Source: Calonectria ilicicola (lineage: Eukaryota > Ascomycota > Sordariomycetes > Hypocreales > Nectriaceae). From it: a DNA stretch of 64,000 nucleotides. Shown one piece after another: positions 23,176 through 34,612 of the stretch. The notes under the pieces are model-generated. The model was not told the origin of the DNA, did not search any database, and was given only the letters and a program-made list of their open reading frames with translations. The stretch is taken from positions 1,240,001 through 1,304,000 of the forward strand of contig CP085835.1 in the NCBI GenBank assembly GCA_020809705.1, in the 5' to 3' direction. A program made the translations under genes and the position numbers. Numbering within the stretch: the stretch's first letter is position 1; each line of letters opens with the position of its first letter.

Positions 23176-25978
23176 TTAGACCGTTCTTTTATGGTAATTG
23201 GCCATGGCGTACCATATGAGCTGAAATCTATAAAAGTCCTCAGTATTTTTATCTTCACCTGCTTGCATGGATAGTATCCAATTTTGGAACCCAATAAACG
23301 CAGATAGGTGCATTCCGCTAGTTTTGGTTTTAGAATTCATTCTAATCATTTCCTGCATGTGGTCCATCGTAATACCCGCTATGATGTGAGCATGGCGCGA
23401 GTATTTCGTAGAAAACGTAAAGACATATTGGAAAGTTGTTTGAACATGCGGTTCCGATTCGAGAAATTTATTGACTATTTCTATGTCTTGGCTGCATTGG
23501 CCAGCGTGATATGCCCAGTAGTCTGCTGCATAGTGGTAGAAGGGATCGTCGCATAAAAACTGCTTGGCCTCTGGTAGTGGGCGTGGCTCGTATCGAAATT
23601 TATCGAATAATAGGTAACTAATGCACGTGGTAGCAATTTCAGATTCTGATTCTGGAAACCAATTTGCTTTTGTTCGCTCAAAGTATTCTTGTGCCGTATA
23701 ATGCACTAGTCGAATAACTGCGCTGTTTTCATCAAGCGTAACCAGGCCGGAACATACAGAAATCATGATCCCCACACTCGTCAAATTGTCTTTGTCGAGT
23801 TTTGATGCTCCTGGCTCCACTGCAAGGGCTACCTGGAGCTCATCCACAGATAGTTGTCGTTTTGAATGAATAATCCACGAGAGAATGCGTTCAGCGAGAT
23901 CCTGATGCTCCTTCATCTGACCTCTGATTCGCTCCATGGCATTCTTGTAAGCACTATCATAAGCACTTGAGCCTTCAGGTAATTGATGCAAGTAAGCTCG
24001 GATACTTTTGATTGTTGTCTTCGGTACAAGAGCTTCAAAATGTAATCGCGCAAGAAGAAACCTGAAAGCGTAAGAATCCATCACGCAATAAAACGGGATA
24101 AACTCACATTCCATCAATGACATTTGAGATTGCCTCTTTTATTTCTTGCCACAGATTGTCTGCATTTCTGTTGAATTCATTAAGCCGAAATAATTGGTTA
24201 TCCAGGTAGATTTGTACATCACCTTCGGATGCTCGAATAGGCAGGATTGTACTACAGCAGAACATTTTCACGATTTTTTGGACATCTCTAGATGTAGCAA
24301 AGACATTCACATTGCACCTTTCCTGAAAATCGAAAATTTCAGAAAGAAACTTTGACCGACAACCATCAATGTCTTCTTGACATTCATCAAGTGCATCAAT
24401 AATAACGAAGACTTTTGAATAATTCGCCACCATTGTATACAATGCGTCACGATATTCGGAAATATTAGGTCTTGTCTGATCCATTTGATGTTTTTGATAG
24501 AGACTTATTATTTCAGTTGGCAATGGAGATCTTCTGCTGGCAAGTTGCTTTAAGAGACTTGGAATTGTCTGCTGTAACTTTTGTTCTTCTTGTCGTTGAA
24601 AATTGAAGTAAATGTAAGCAAGTGCACTGTTTGGGTATGTTGGTTGGCGTTGGATTAGATCGTTGACCACAATAGAAGTCAAAATTGTTTTCCCTGCCCC
24701 AGGAATTCCTGGGCAGAATAAAATACCTCCTTTCTCTTCAAGCCAATTCCTGTACTCTGGAGAGTCCAGAAGCCACTGGCCAGTCTTTGGCTCTCGCCTA
24801 TCAAAGTTATCGCTTTGTATGGTCCCATAATCAATAGGAGTTATCCATTTAAGTATCTCCAAATTCTCATTGGTGTCATTTTGACAAGCGATAGATTCTA
24901 GTCGACGACTGCTGGCTCGGACTTCATCTAGTGCTACATATCGGTCAAAACACTACATCACCAAGGACTCATCAATATCCCACTTACTGATCTGTATGAT
25001 TTCTCTAATTCTTCCTTCGTTTTCGATCCTATTGGCTGGAATCTGCAAAAGAACTTCCTTGGCATATGCTGCAGCCGTCATAGCAGCGTATCCTTGCCAT
25101 TGCTTATTTTTATGCGAGTCGGAGTAATCGCAGATACCTCGGATGACCAAACAAGGGAAATGATTTACCAACCCTGCCGCCTCCATCTCGAAGCACAAAA
25201 TGCTTCTTTCTCTGGCAATTTTATCACGTATGACAGCGTCTTTCATTAATCGATTAGCAGAAGCGATCCTGCCGTAGTGAATCGTCGGATTGTCGTCTTC
25301 ATCAGTGCGATCTAGTCGTTCTACCAAAACTGCAGAATCGCTGAGACAGTCCGTTTCACAATCTGCGCCGTCCCAAGAAGGGTGAACAACACTGCTTAGG
25401 AAAAGCCGATCAGTACGTATTTCCGGTCGCTGATATCTTCTCTTCAGTCGGGGGCTTTTTTTCAACACCTCAGCAATAGCGTCTTCAATATTGTGGCCTT
25501 TCAATTCATGCTGAGCCCGAATTTTGCTAACGGCAGTTCGAAGCAAAGTTGGTGGTTGGTTTAAAACTCCTGTGTATTGAAAGCTCGCCTCTTGCATGGC
25601 TTTCCCAAAATCGTATTGGAACACACTGGTCTCACCATCTCGAACCGCGCTAACAACAATGTCCCCAAGCCGAATGTCATGTTCTCGACTTGGTGCACCA
25701 CCGCCAATTCCAACCATAAGGCCAATCCTTATGTTGGGAAAAGTATGCAGCATGTCTCTAGCAGTTGCTGCAGCTGACGACAAGCCATACTCCCCATCTG
25801 GCAAAACTGCAATGACAACATTGTGTTTCCCAATCCTACCCAAGGTGTAAGTGTTGTTATCGTTGGCAGAAACATGGTCAGGGTCTTGATGCTCTTCATC
25901 CAGGAAGGCCACTGCCGCAACATGTTCCGTGGTAACAGCACAGATCCAGCCGACCGTGTAATTATTGGGATCGGACAT
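23176..25978 (-). CDS. PNP-NACHT NLR-like protein, truncated before ankyrins
   Basis: ATG 25978 (a further in-frame start at 26008 is weaker) opens three in-phase exons, 25978-24988, 24933-24108 and 24061-23176, with introns of 54 and 46 nt; 900 aa. Residues about 5-320 are a nucleoside-phosphorylase-like (PNP_UDP) domain: YTVGWICAVTTEHVAAVAF, MVGIGGGAP, RLGDIVVS, ILCFEMEAAGLVNHFPCLVI. A NACHT NTPase follows, with Walker A GIPGAGKT and Walker B VFVIIDALDEC. After it comes a winged-helix-like region typical of fungal NLRs (LSWIIHSKRQLSVDELQVAL, HYTAQEYFE). Such proteins act in heterokaryon incompatibility and immune-like cell death; the PNP domain is a frequent N-terminal effector or sensor. 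The stop at 23178-23176 removes the ankyrin sensor that follows in the same frame. Confidence 0.85.
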
Positions 25979-26552
25979 TTTGGCGTTAACGGACTCGTCA
26001 ATGTACAAGCTTGGTCAGGCGGCAAACGACTCATCAGCTCAGTATCAGCCTCAAGATTGTGAGGAGCCAAAGGATGGTCATCGAGGGGCGTGATTAAACT
26101 AGCCGCCAAGTGCTTGTTGTCAGCCTCGTGCGGCTGACTCTGTTTGCAACGTAGCTCAGAATGCGTCATTTGATTGGGTAGACGGCCTCCTGAAAATTCA
26201 ACGTTTCATTGGTTAGGCGACGAAATTTCCCAAGTGGTGGAGCCCTTCTGGCCAATTGAAAACGCCCACACTGTTCGCTCAACACAAGCCATTTATGTGA
26301 AGTCATGGTTGGTGAGTCTCTTCACTACCATTCGCAAAATTAAAAGGTCAATAGGGATCTATGTTATTTCTGAATAATACATGTTACTGCTGCAATGAAA
26401 AATAATTTGTGAAATTGTACAGCGTTTATTATTATTAAAAACCAGTAATTCGTTGTCGTTTCATCGTATTCGAAGTTTGCTCGTGAGCTGGTAAAATATT
26501 CTCCTCCCTTTGTTAAAGGGAATTGGGTTCGCGTATCTTCATGGTTTGTTAC
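25979..26552. other. Intergenic
   Basis: 5' region of the NLR-like gene and 3' flank of the rhodopsin-domain gene. AT-rich near 26380-26450. No gene is supported. Confidence 0.4.
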
Positions 26553-27823
26553 TCAAAACCGATGCGGATCCCTTAACATTGGTCGCTGGCTAGAACGGCG
26601 GGAATCGCTCTCAAGATCCTCACCCAAGTTCGAATACCCTCTACCCCGCCTGTCTGGCTCCCTAAATTCCGATACGATGACCTGCTTGGTCTGAATGATT
26701 CCGTTAAAAGCACTATTGCGCATAGGTTTCATCATGAAGGAGTTCCGGTCGTGCGTTCCAACCCTGGTGGCCGACACATGTGACCCATCGCCATAGTAAT
26801 ATCTTTCCCCGGTTGCTTTTGATTGAGATTCTGACTTTGCTTTTCTTCGTAGGTTCCATAATCCGTAGATAGTCGGTGCGTTGACAACCATAGCGGCGGT
26901 TAGCAGCTCAGTGCTTGCCCATGTAGTTCGGTTGACCTGGCTGTTCTTGTTGGAGATATTAATCGGAAGTCGAATTATCGTGATGGCGATAATGAAGATG
27001 CCGAACGTGAATAGTATCATCAATTGCACCTTTCGTCGCCAGGGTGTTTTGAGGGAGATTACAAGTGGAATCGGGAGGGCGAGCAGCATGGCATCAGTCA
27101 CAATATTCAGAACACCGACAACGACTAGCTGCATCTGAGCCGCTGCACAAGGCCCTGGCAGCTTGTTAGATTCGCTTCGTTGTGAGAGTAATTATAATTC
27201 ATATAGCGACGTACCTGGATTAGGGACGACCTGCCAATACAGGTGGATGGGATTGCATTCGCTGAAAGTAGTCACCTGAGTCGCGACATATGTACCAAAG
27301 AAGACGACCAAGTATGACCAGATTATCGCCTTTTCCCACTTTAGGTTCAGCAAAAGTCTTCGGTAGACATCTAACAAGACCAATTTCTGTAACCAAAGAC
27401 TAGATCGCAGTTTGTTAGTCATGATCGCCCGTGAAAGACGGCAGCTAGCATGTACGCCGGCGCAAAACTCGGAAGATAGCCAGCCAGCACTGGATAAGAT
27501 AGGAAATAGACGGGTACTCACTATGAGTTGTAAAACACGCGATTCACAAGTGATAACTTGCTTCCAATCTCGCGACGATAAATATTTTCCGCCGTGAATT
27601 TGTACGTTTTTCGAAGTGCCGGTGTCATGTTATTGGTACCCCATGTTAGCACGACGTGAATAAGGCCGACTCGCGCAAGCGCACAAAACACAGCCCCCAT
27701 CGTCAGGTAGTCTCCGAGATTGAATGGTTGTTTGGCGACCTTCCTCCAGACCAACCTGACCCCCATGATGAGAAGGGCCAGGCAGCTGAAGAGCCAGTGT
27801 ATCATCAACGTAGGGTCTTCCAT
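26553..27823 (-). CDS. Integral membrane protein, fungal rhodopsin domain
   Basis: ATG 27823. Exons 27823-27522, 27399-27215 and 27154-26553 join in phase to 362 aa. Intron 1 (122 nt) uses GTGAGT, a GACTAAC branch site and CTAG; intron 2 is 60 nt. Seven hydrophobic segments are interpretable. Hallmarks of the fungal rhodopsin-domain family (PF20684) are present: the LGDYLTMGA-type loop after helix 2, WSYLVVFFGTYVATQVTTF followed by EC, GVLNIVTDAMLLALPIPLV, and W-x-x-x-E-L near helix 7. A polar cytosolic tail follows. Members are PTH11-like receptors or orphan 7-TM proteins in the plasma membrane; the ligand is unknown and no retinal lysine is claimed. Confidence 0.9.
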
Positions 27824-29290
27824 TGTGACTGAAGGCCGTGGACGCGGCCGTCCAACATCAACGAGTGGACCAAACAGTGCACAGGAGTGACGACCGGAGG
27901 GGCACCAGTTCTGAGTATTTAAGAACTCCGACGTTCATTTCCGTCATGGTCAATCTCGACTAAAACGGGTCACCGTCACTGCACGATACCTGCCTGCCAC
28001 CCTCCAAGAACGCGCGTGGGGATTCCCTTTAGCAAACCGTAAACATCCCACTAGCAGGGAAAGGGTGCAAGGATGAAGCTGGTTGGCCGCTTACATACAC
28101 TATCCATTACTACAGCATTTCGAACATAATAGCGCCCATTAAGTCGTGCGACATGCGCGGTTTCTTTTATCAATCGGCCGTGGGATGCCATGATCGAATT
28201 GCGCAACAAATGCCGTTCGATACTACCAACAGGCTGGGAAATCTGGAGAAATTCCCCAACTTGGCAATTGAATGTGTCAATAGGGAACCCATTCTCAGCC
28301 CAAAGAGGTGTGGTTCCCCTGACTTGACGGATGCCGGTGGTCCCTGTTCCGCCGATCTTGTGCTGGAACCGGCTATCGTCCCCCAAGAGGTCCACTGAGG
28401 GATAAATGATTTTTCCCAAGCTAGAACAGATTTTCATGAGCTCATACTGTTTTAAGTTAAGCCCTGTCCTGTCAGTGCCACACCATCCTCAAGGCAGAAA
28501 GGCCTGTGCCGTAGAAAAACGTGGCGGCAATGCCATCGGGGGAAACGGCGAGAACATGGCGACACTGATGGGAGGTGAAGATCTTCGGAACCTTTGTCCA
28601 CTGGGACACCGAAGTCCAGGCCTTTCCAGTCCCAGGCCTCATGCGCGCGCCCACGCTTGGCAATGTTGTGGATCAGAAAGGGTCCCCTGTCTATCCATGG
28701 GCCACGCTGGATGGAGCCTTCACGTGGCATGGTGGGTGAAGAGTTCGCCATCAAACGGGATATTATTTCTTTTTTCCCAAGCGAGATCCGTTCAAAATGG
28801 AATTCCAGAGCGATCCGATTATGCAGCCCGACGGAGCAATGGAGAGAATGACAAGTGAGTTGCTGGAGAACCATGAGCGCCAGTGGGTCTGTCGGCGAAA
28901 CAGGGATCTCAAGTCCGGAATAGCATCCAAAAGAGGTCATTTGCAATGCCGATACGCGGAACATTATGGGTCTCAAAGAGTTGTCCAGATTTCTCAATTT
29001 CTCTTGTTCAACTGCCTCCTTTTTCTTTTCCAATTCTTGTGCGCGCTCTGCGATGAATTAATTCTCCGAGCACCGGAGAATTATTGTCGTCATAGTCGTC
29101 ATACTAAGCGATGATCCCATCAGCATTTGTTGATCATGTTGGCATCTCGAAAAGCACAGCCCCGCGGGTCCACCCGTCATTAAAAAAAAGGTTGCCGGGG
29201 GGCTTTTATGAGGTCTGTGACCATAGGTTATCGGGAACCTGAACTTTAAGACGGCCGTGCCATTTTTTCCCCTTTCCATCACCGCTCGCA
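27824..29290. other. Intergenic, 1.5 kb
   Basis: Divergent promoter region between the rhodopsin-domain gene and the hydrolase gene. Minus-strand frames at 28051-28437 and 28452-29033 have no recognised domain. A 9-bp-stem inverted repeat (AATTCTCCG with a 5-nt loop) lies near 29055-29080. A G/C-rich segment with CT runs precedes the hydrolase start. Confidence 0.4.
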
Positions 29291-30480
29291 ATGCATCTGT
29301 TTAAGCTCTCTGTTGCAGCCGCCGCACTGCTCGGCCGCGTGTCGGCTGCCCCAAGCGGATGCAACGACAACGACTTCGATGAGGTGCCGTATATTCGATC
29401 CTACTTCTACGCCGGAGGCTCGTACGTAGATGATGGATCTGGCGGTCACATCTTCAGGGACCAGATGTATGTTGAGAAGCTGGTCCCGGCCAATGGAGTG
29501 ACACGCGACGTGCCAATTGTCCTCATCCACGGACAGGCGCAGACAGGCACAGTAAGATTTCGTCCCCTGTCACAAGGCAGATTCCACTGACATGATACCA
29601 GAACTTCCTCAACAAGCCTGACGGCGGCCGAGGTTGGGCATCGCACTTTATTGAGCAAGGCTATGAGCTGTACATTGTCGACCAGACATTGCGCGGTCGG
29701 TCCGCCTGGCAGCCAGCCTATGGCGCTACTAAGCCATCGACTTATTCTGCCGAAATCATCCAGCAGCGTTTTACCGCCGGCCAGGACTATATGCTATGGC
29801 CTCAAGCCTCCAACCACACGCAGTGGCCTGGCACCGGAAAAATGGGTGACCCAGTGTTTGACACCTTCTACAGCTCCAACGTGCAGTTCATCAACAATGC
29901 GACATATCAGCAAACCACTGTCCAGAACGCCGGTGCTGCCCTCTTGGACAAGATCGGAAAGCCGGTTGTGCTTGTCGGCCACAGCCAGGGTGGCCTTATG
30001 CCAATTGTCATCGCTGACGCCCGTCCCAAGCTGACCAAGGCTCTTATTCTCCTTGAACCAACTGGTCCACCATTCCGAGAGGCTGTCTTTAGCAACACTT
30101 CATCTCGTGCATATGGCTTGACAGATATCCCAATCACCTACTCGCCCGCTGTCAGCGACCCTTCCACCGACCTTGTGAAGGCAACCCAAGCTGCCCGAGG
30201 CGATGGCTATGTTGAGTGCGTGCTGCAAGCCGAGAGCCCCAGTCCTCGCAAGTTGGTCAATCTCGCTAGCAAGCCTATTCTCCTCGTCACTTCGGAATCT
30301 TCCTATCATGTTCCCTACGACTACTGCACCGTCGACTTCCTGAAGCAGGCAGGTTGCTCCAAGACTCAGCATCTTGAACTAGGCGAAGTAGGCATCCATG
30401 GCAATGGACACATGTTCTTCATGGAGAAGAACAGTGACGTCATTCAAAAGGTGCTGCAAAACTGGATCCACCGACTTTAA
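29291..30480 (+). CDS. Secreted alpha/beta hydrolase
   Basis: ATG 29291; exons 29291-29551 and 29602-30480 (50-nt intron, GTAAGA/CCAG) give 379 aa. A signal peptide ([19 protein letters not shown]) is followed by an alpha/beta-hydrolase fold: oxyanion region [34 protein letters not shown] after beta-4, the nucleophile elbow [10 protein letters not shown] (Ser near residue 215), and a late His in GNGHMFF as catalytic base. The candidate acid lies between them. Several Cys and N-x-S/T sites fit a secreted enzyme. It probably acts as an esterase or lipase; the substrate is unknown. Confidence 0.9.
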
Positions 30481-31117
30481 TGGACCCAATGATTCCTAGC
30501 TCAAGATTAAGTCCTTAATCCAGTGCTCAACACATTAGCTTCCCCAGTAAATAATTCTATCAATGCACATGTAAACAAGGATAGTGTGTAATTAACAACA
30601 ACGCAATACGAATTCCAAATCGAGACTTGTTAGCTTCTATAATCATCGTTGCAGGGATGTATTTTAAATATCATCCCGGTCAAAGAAAAAGAGATTAATC
30701 CCGAAGGAGTATTATGGTATTATGAGATGGAACACAAGCCACACATAACCGGGCACAGGTTGCTGCTCCCGCAACACCTCCGCTCGTCAGTCTTCATCAG
30801 CTTTCATCAGTCTCCATCAGTCCGCATTTTGAGCCCCCTCACGTTAGCCATCTCATGGTACTTATACCACATGCCAATTGTCGAGTAAAAGAAATTCCCC
30901 AGGTTTATCCGTTCGCATCCGGCCAGTTATCTCCTCATGAGGGGGTTATGGAAAGCTGACATCCTGAGGCATAGGGTAGTTGTATTCTTAGTTTTTAATA
31001 TTGAATCCAAAGCAGAGCTACCCTCCTGTATAAAGGCACTTTATATCCTGGCATTCAATTTTTTATTGATTTCCTCACTTTAACCCTATGGCCTCCAAGC
31101 TATCTAGCCGCCTTCAA
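30481..31117. other. Intergenic, convergent 3' ends
   Basis: Spacer between two convergent genes. It contains short repeats of CATCAGTC near 30787-30830. No gene is seen. Confidence 0.45.
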
Positions 31118-33679
31118 TCACTGCACGATACAGCCCGAAGGGTCGAGAGCATTTAGAATGGACTTGCCAGCCTGTTCAAAGTCTCCCCCGAGTGATTGAA
31201 AGGCCTGACCTATCTGATTAGCGGTGAAGCCGATATCGCCCAGCACTCCTTGGATTTGGTCGGCACTCCAGCCATACGCGCCTTGCAGGGCCGAGGCTAT
31301 TTGCCCAGCATCGCTGCCAAACACAGTCTTGAGTGCCGAAGCCACCTCTTGGGCGGTATACCCGACCTGCTGCATAGTTTGCGCGACAGCTAGTTCCGAC
31401 AAGCCAAAGGCAGTTTGGAGACCTCCAGCTATGGTCTGGGCGTCATAGCCTGCGTCCCTCATGGTAGAAGCTACCTGTGCCGCATCTTGATTGTAAGCGT
31501 CGTGCAAGACGCTGGCAACCGAGTCAACCCCCGTGATGACGTCCTGCTTAACCTTGCCAGCCCACGCGGCACCCGTACTTAGAAGGTCGCCGAACAATTG
31601 CTCGGCATTTTGCTCAATGTTGGTGGCGATGGCCGACAGTAGATCGCGTACCCTTTGGATGTGCGCATCAGCCGTGAAGTCGCCGAAGTTGCGGGTTAAG
31701 CCTTCGAAATCGAAGCTACCCCCGACTTGCAGGATGAGGTCCGACGAGCTTGTATTTAGTGTGAAGTGCGCACCGACCTGCGTTTGCAAGGGGATGGAAC
31801 CCAGACTAACCCCACCGATTGAGGGTAGCGATATTGTCTGATTGATGCCGTACTGAAACGAGGCGGCCAGGTTGTGGAAATCGGCTAATGTGCAACTGAT
31901 CTTGGAGGTTAGGATACTGCCAAAATCTACTTCAAACTTAATGCCGCTCGAGGTTATATCGGCATCAAGTTGCACTTTTTCTACCTCGAATAAACTCACA
32001 GCACCGTTGAGGTGCAGGAAGGGCGAGGCCGACGTCTGGAGCTTCAACACTGGGCCACCCGGAGGCACAAGCTGCTTCGTCGTGGCATCTTTGAGCGCCT
32101 TCTGCTGCGCGGCCGTGGTGGCTAGCTGATTGTTTGGGATGGGATTACCGCTGGCATCCACCTTGATGGAAACGCCGGTGCCATCGCCTCCTACCGAGAG
32201 GATGCTGCCGAGCGACAAGGGAGTCATCTCAATGTCGGCTGTCAGGCCGTTGTTGAGGTTAATTTCCACGTCGCCGTAGAAGCTGAAGCCAAGAATGTTG
32301 GCAGCTGCACTAAAGCCGTAGCCCATGTTGGAGAGCGACCCATCAGGCAGCGCCACAGGCTCCATGGGGTTTTCAGACCAAAGGAAGGATAGATCTGTAA
32401 ATGTCACTGGGACGTCCAAAGGACTTGGGGCATTGGTGAAGACGGTGAGCACGTCTGCCAGATGCATCTGGGGCACGTAGAAGGAAATGTAGAGGGGGTT
32501 GGGCACCTCCTCTACCAACTCGCACACAACTACGAACTTGTCGTCATCAAGAGCCACTTGGGTACCGCTACCAGCGTCACCAATGTGCAGTTGACCTGAT
32601 AAGCCAATCGCCGCACCTGGTGGCTCGAAAATAATTCCGATACCTACGCCAAACGAATCAAAATGCACACCCTTCATCACAGGTGGCGTGGGAAGCGAGG
32701 TGTTGTCTCCTTTTATGACCACGCCAAAGTTAGCCTCGATGTTGTCGATGACCATGGACACATCAGCCTCGAAGGCCTTTCCGAATATATCAAACGGGAT
32801 GGCGCCAGTAACTTTGAAGACAACGAACTTGAATAGTGGGTTGATATCAATGGCGACAGTGGGTTTATTGATGGTCAACGTTGCTGAGCCACCAAAGGGT
32901 ACCTGCATAGCATCAAGACTGACAGAGAGGCGGGTGCCGAATAGGTTTAAGCCAAAGCCATAATTGATGCTGACTGCGACCTGAAGCTCCTTGACATCAA
33001 ACAAGGACCCGAAGAATTGCAGCGCTTCATCTGACTGGGCAGGCAGCTTTTTCAGGTCTATCCCAGCTTGAATGGCGAGTACATCGTTTTGGGTATTGCA
33101 AGTGAACTTGGTCACCGCGATGTCGGGAAAATCGGACGGCCAGGTTCCGCCCAGCAGCTTCACAAGAGTACTGAGGGAATACACGACCTGATCCAGGGGC
33201 TTGCCTTTGCTCGCTGGTTGCTCGGCGATATATGTAATACCCATCATATAGGTAGCAAACGTGCAGCTTGCGTAAGTTGGATGTTGGGTAAAAAACTTGT
33301 TTATGGCTGCCACTTGTGGCTTTTTCAAAAGAGCTTGAAAGCCCACCGTGAGCGGGTCGTTTAGATTATTGGTGATGAACGTAATGAACTTCATGGTCTC
33401 ATCCATGGCGTTAACATCAGCTTGCCTCACGGCAAACGGTCCGGTCTCGGACCCTGGGATGTAGATAAACCGTGCCAAGGGGGAATTAGTCGTTGCATTG
33501 CTGACAATCAGTGTCGAGATTGGGTGAATGAGCTTCACTGAAGCCTTGGTCTTGGCCGGTATCGTAGCAAGAGAGGTCAAGGTGCCAAAATAGTTGGTCT
33601 TGTCTTGGGTGCTGAATGAATCGTAGACCGTAACGCTGAAGTCCAGGCTATTATCAATAGATGCGGTGGAGGGAGACAT
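31118..33679 (-). CDS. Large uncharacterised protein with helical C-terminal repeats
   Basis: ATG 33679 (the frame extends to 33709 without another ATG) gives 853 aa in one exon, TGA at 31120-31118. There is no signal peptide or membrane span. Residues about 9-172 are homologous to the N-terminus of the divergent neighbour: both have N-x-L-x-F-x-V-x(2)-YD-x-F, then M-(D/E)-E-(T/S)-x-KFI, then A-(I/V)-NKFF, then CT, then Y-x-L. The middle (about 230-700) alternates short hydrophobic and Gly/Asp/Asn-rich segments (FGVGIGIIFEPPGAAIGLSG, GFSFYGDVEINLNNGL) and looks beta-rich. The last 130 residues hold about eight 14-15-residue units of the form (V/I)A-x(2)-(L/M)-x(3)-G-(Y/F)-x-A-x(2). I do not recognise the family. 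Divergent arrangement with the 34613 gene suggests co-regulation. Confidence 0.8.
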   Translation of the reverse strand: MSPSTASIDNSLDFSVTVYDSFSTQDKTNYFGTLTSLATIPAKTKASVKLIHPISTLIVSNATTNSPLARFIYIPGSETGPFAVRQADVNAMDETMKFITFITNNLNDPLTVGFQALLKKPQVAAINKFFTQHPTYASCTFATYMMGITYIAEQPASKGKPLDQVVYSLSTLVKLLGGTWPSDFPDIAVTKFTCNTQNDVLAIQAGIDLKKLPAQSDEALQFFGSLFDVKELQVAVSINYGFGLNLFGTRLSVSLDAMQVPFGGSATLTINKPTVAIDINPLFKFVVFKVTGAIPFDIFGKAFEADVSMVIDNIEANFGVVIKGDNTSLPTPPVMKGVHFDSFGVGIGIIFEPPGAAIGLSGQLHIGDAGSGTQVALDDDKFVVVCELVEEVPNPLYISFYVPQMHLADVLTVFTNAPSPLDVPVTFTDLSFLWSENPMEPVALPDGSLSNMGYGFSAAANILGFSFYGDVEINLNNGLTADIEMTPLSLGSILSVGGDGTGVSIKVDASGNPIPNNQLATTAAQQKALKDATTKQLVPPGGPVLKLQTSASPFLHLNGAVSLFEVEKVQLDADITSSGIKFEVDFGSILTSKISCTLADFHNLAASFQYGINQTISLPSIGGVSLGSIPLQTQVGAHFTLNTSSSDLILQVGGSFDFEGLTRNFGDFTADAHIQRVRDLLSAIATNIEQNAEQLFGDLLSTGAAWAGKVKQDVITGVDSVASVLHDAYNQDAAQVASTMRDAGYDAQTIAGGLQTAFGLSELAVAQTMQQVGYTAQEVASALKTVFGSDAGQIASALQGAYGWSADQIQGVLGDIGFTANQIGQAFQSLGGDFEQAGKSILNALDPSGCIVQ
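31135..31520 (-). repeat. Eight 14-15-residue helical repeats
   Basis: C-terminal part of the 853-aa protein. Successive units begin VASVLHDAY, VASTMRDAGY, IAGGLQTAFG, VAQTMQQVGY, VASALKTVFG, IASALQGAYG, IQGVLGDIGF and IGQAFQSLGG. They alternate GY/GF and FG/YG at the turn, implying a two-unit superhelical period. The DNA units are diverged, so this is an old, selected repeat and not a recent minisatellite. Confidence 0.8.
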
Positions 33680-34612
33680 GGTGACAGGATTAGGCAGTAC
33701 GTAAGACAAGTAAGAGAGAAAAATGAGAGCAAGAAACGAGATCCCCGAAAGCTGTGGTGGTGGTTGTTAATTAGCTTTATCCCTAGGAATTCCAACTGGC
33801 TTGTTGTCTAAGATTGCTATCTCTGCTGCGGGTTAATCGTTTAATGCGATCAGCTCACCCACAACCCGCCGGCGTACCTGCCGGATACCCGTTCGCTTCC
33901 GTCTTGAGACGGATACTCGTTCACTTTCGTCTTGGGATGGAGCATGTGATTCTCTATTAGAGGGCGCTAAACATGCTCTGAGTTCTAGACTCTGCATCTT
34001 GCTGTATTATTTTCATTCTTTATTGAATATCTGCATTAGCTCTCCGGGGGTGAATAATCACTACGTGGCAGTGCAAGCTAGATGATTCGCCACTTGTTCG
34101 CCGACCATGATTAGAATTCAATAGTGAGGTCGGAGCTGAATGAGTGGAATCGATACCTGCGAATAGTAACTACTTGATTGGAATCGGCAGTTACAATTGT
34201 GGCTGATAGGGCTGATACTGAGAATGGTACTATTGGCGTGTGATGAAAGCTAGTCTTCCAACTTGAACTAAGAGTCCAGCTGACTAGGGTCTACTGATAA
34301 TGGTGGCTAATAACGAGAAAGGTGGCTGACTGAACACGGCTGGTAGTGCTAGTCCAGGCGTGCCGAATTGCCGAATTGCTGACCCCTCGCAGAGATCAAC
34401 TTCAATTATTACAGCTGACACAGCAATAGCAGCAGTATTAAGAGAACCTATACCTGCTACGTTATATATATATATATAACTGTAAGAATGCCTAATGCCA
34501 AGTCTTTATCCATCTCACAGAGATATCGAATAAGGTTCTAAAGAAATCAATCAATTCCTGCTCCAGTCATATCTTTAGCCATTCGTGCTTTTCCTCTTTA
34601 CCTTTACCAACC
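33680..34612. other. Bidirectional promoter region of the divergent pair
   Basis: A 933-bp spacer between the starts of two divergent genes with related N-termini. It contains an AT palindrome at 34461-34480 and CT-rich DNA just before ATG 34613. No coding frame is seen. Confidence 0.5.
34461..34480. promoter_or_regulatory. Perfect 20-bp AT palindrome, possible TATA region
   Basis: GTTATATATATATATATAAC is its own reverse complement and lies about 130 bp upstream of ATG 34613. It could act as a TATA element for the rightward gene or be simple TA-repeat DNA. Confidence 0.4.

Noticed and set aside
28051..28437. 128-codon minus-strand frame in the rhodopsin/hydrolase spacer
   Set aside because: Reads somewhat protein-like but has no family motif, no supporting exons and lies in a promoter region; not enough for a gene call.
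28452..29033. 193-codon minus-strand frame
   Set aside because: No domain, starts on a weak Met, overlaps open frames on the other strand and the hydrolase promoter; probably chance.
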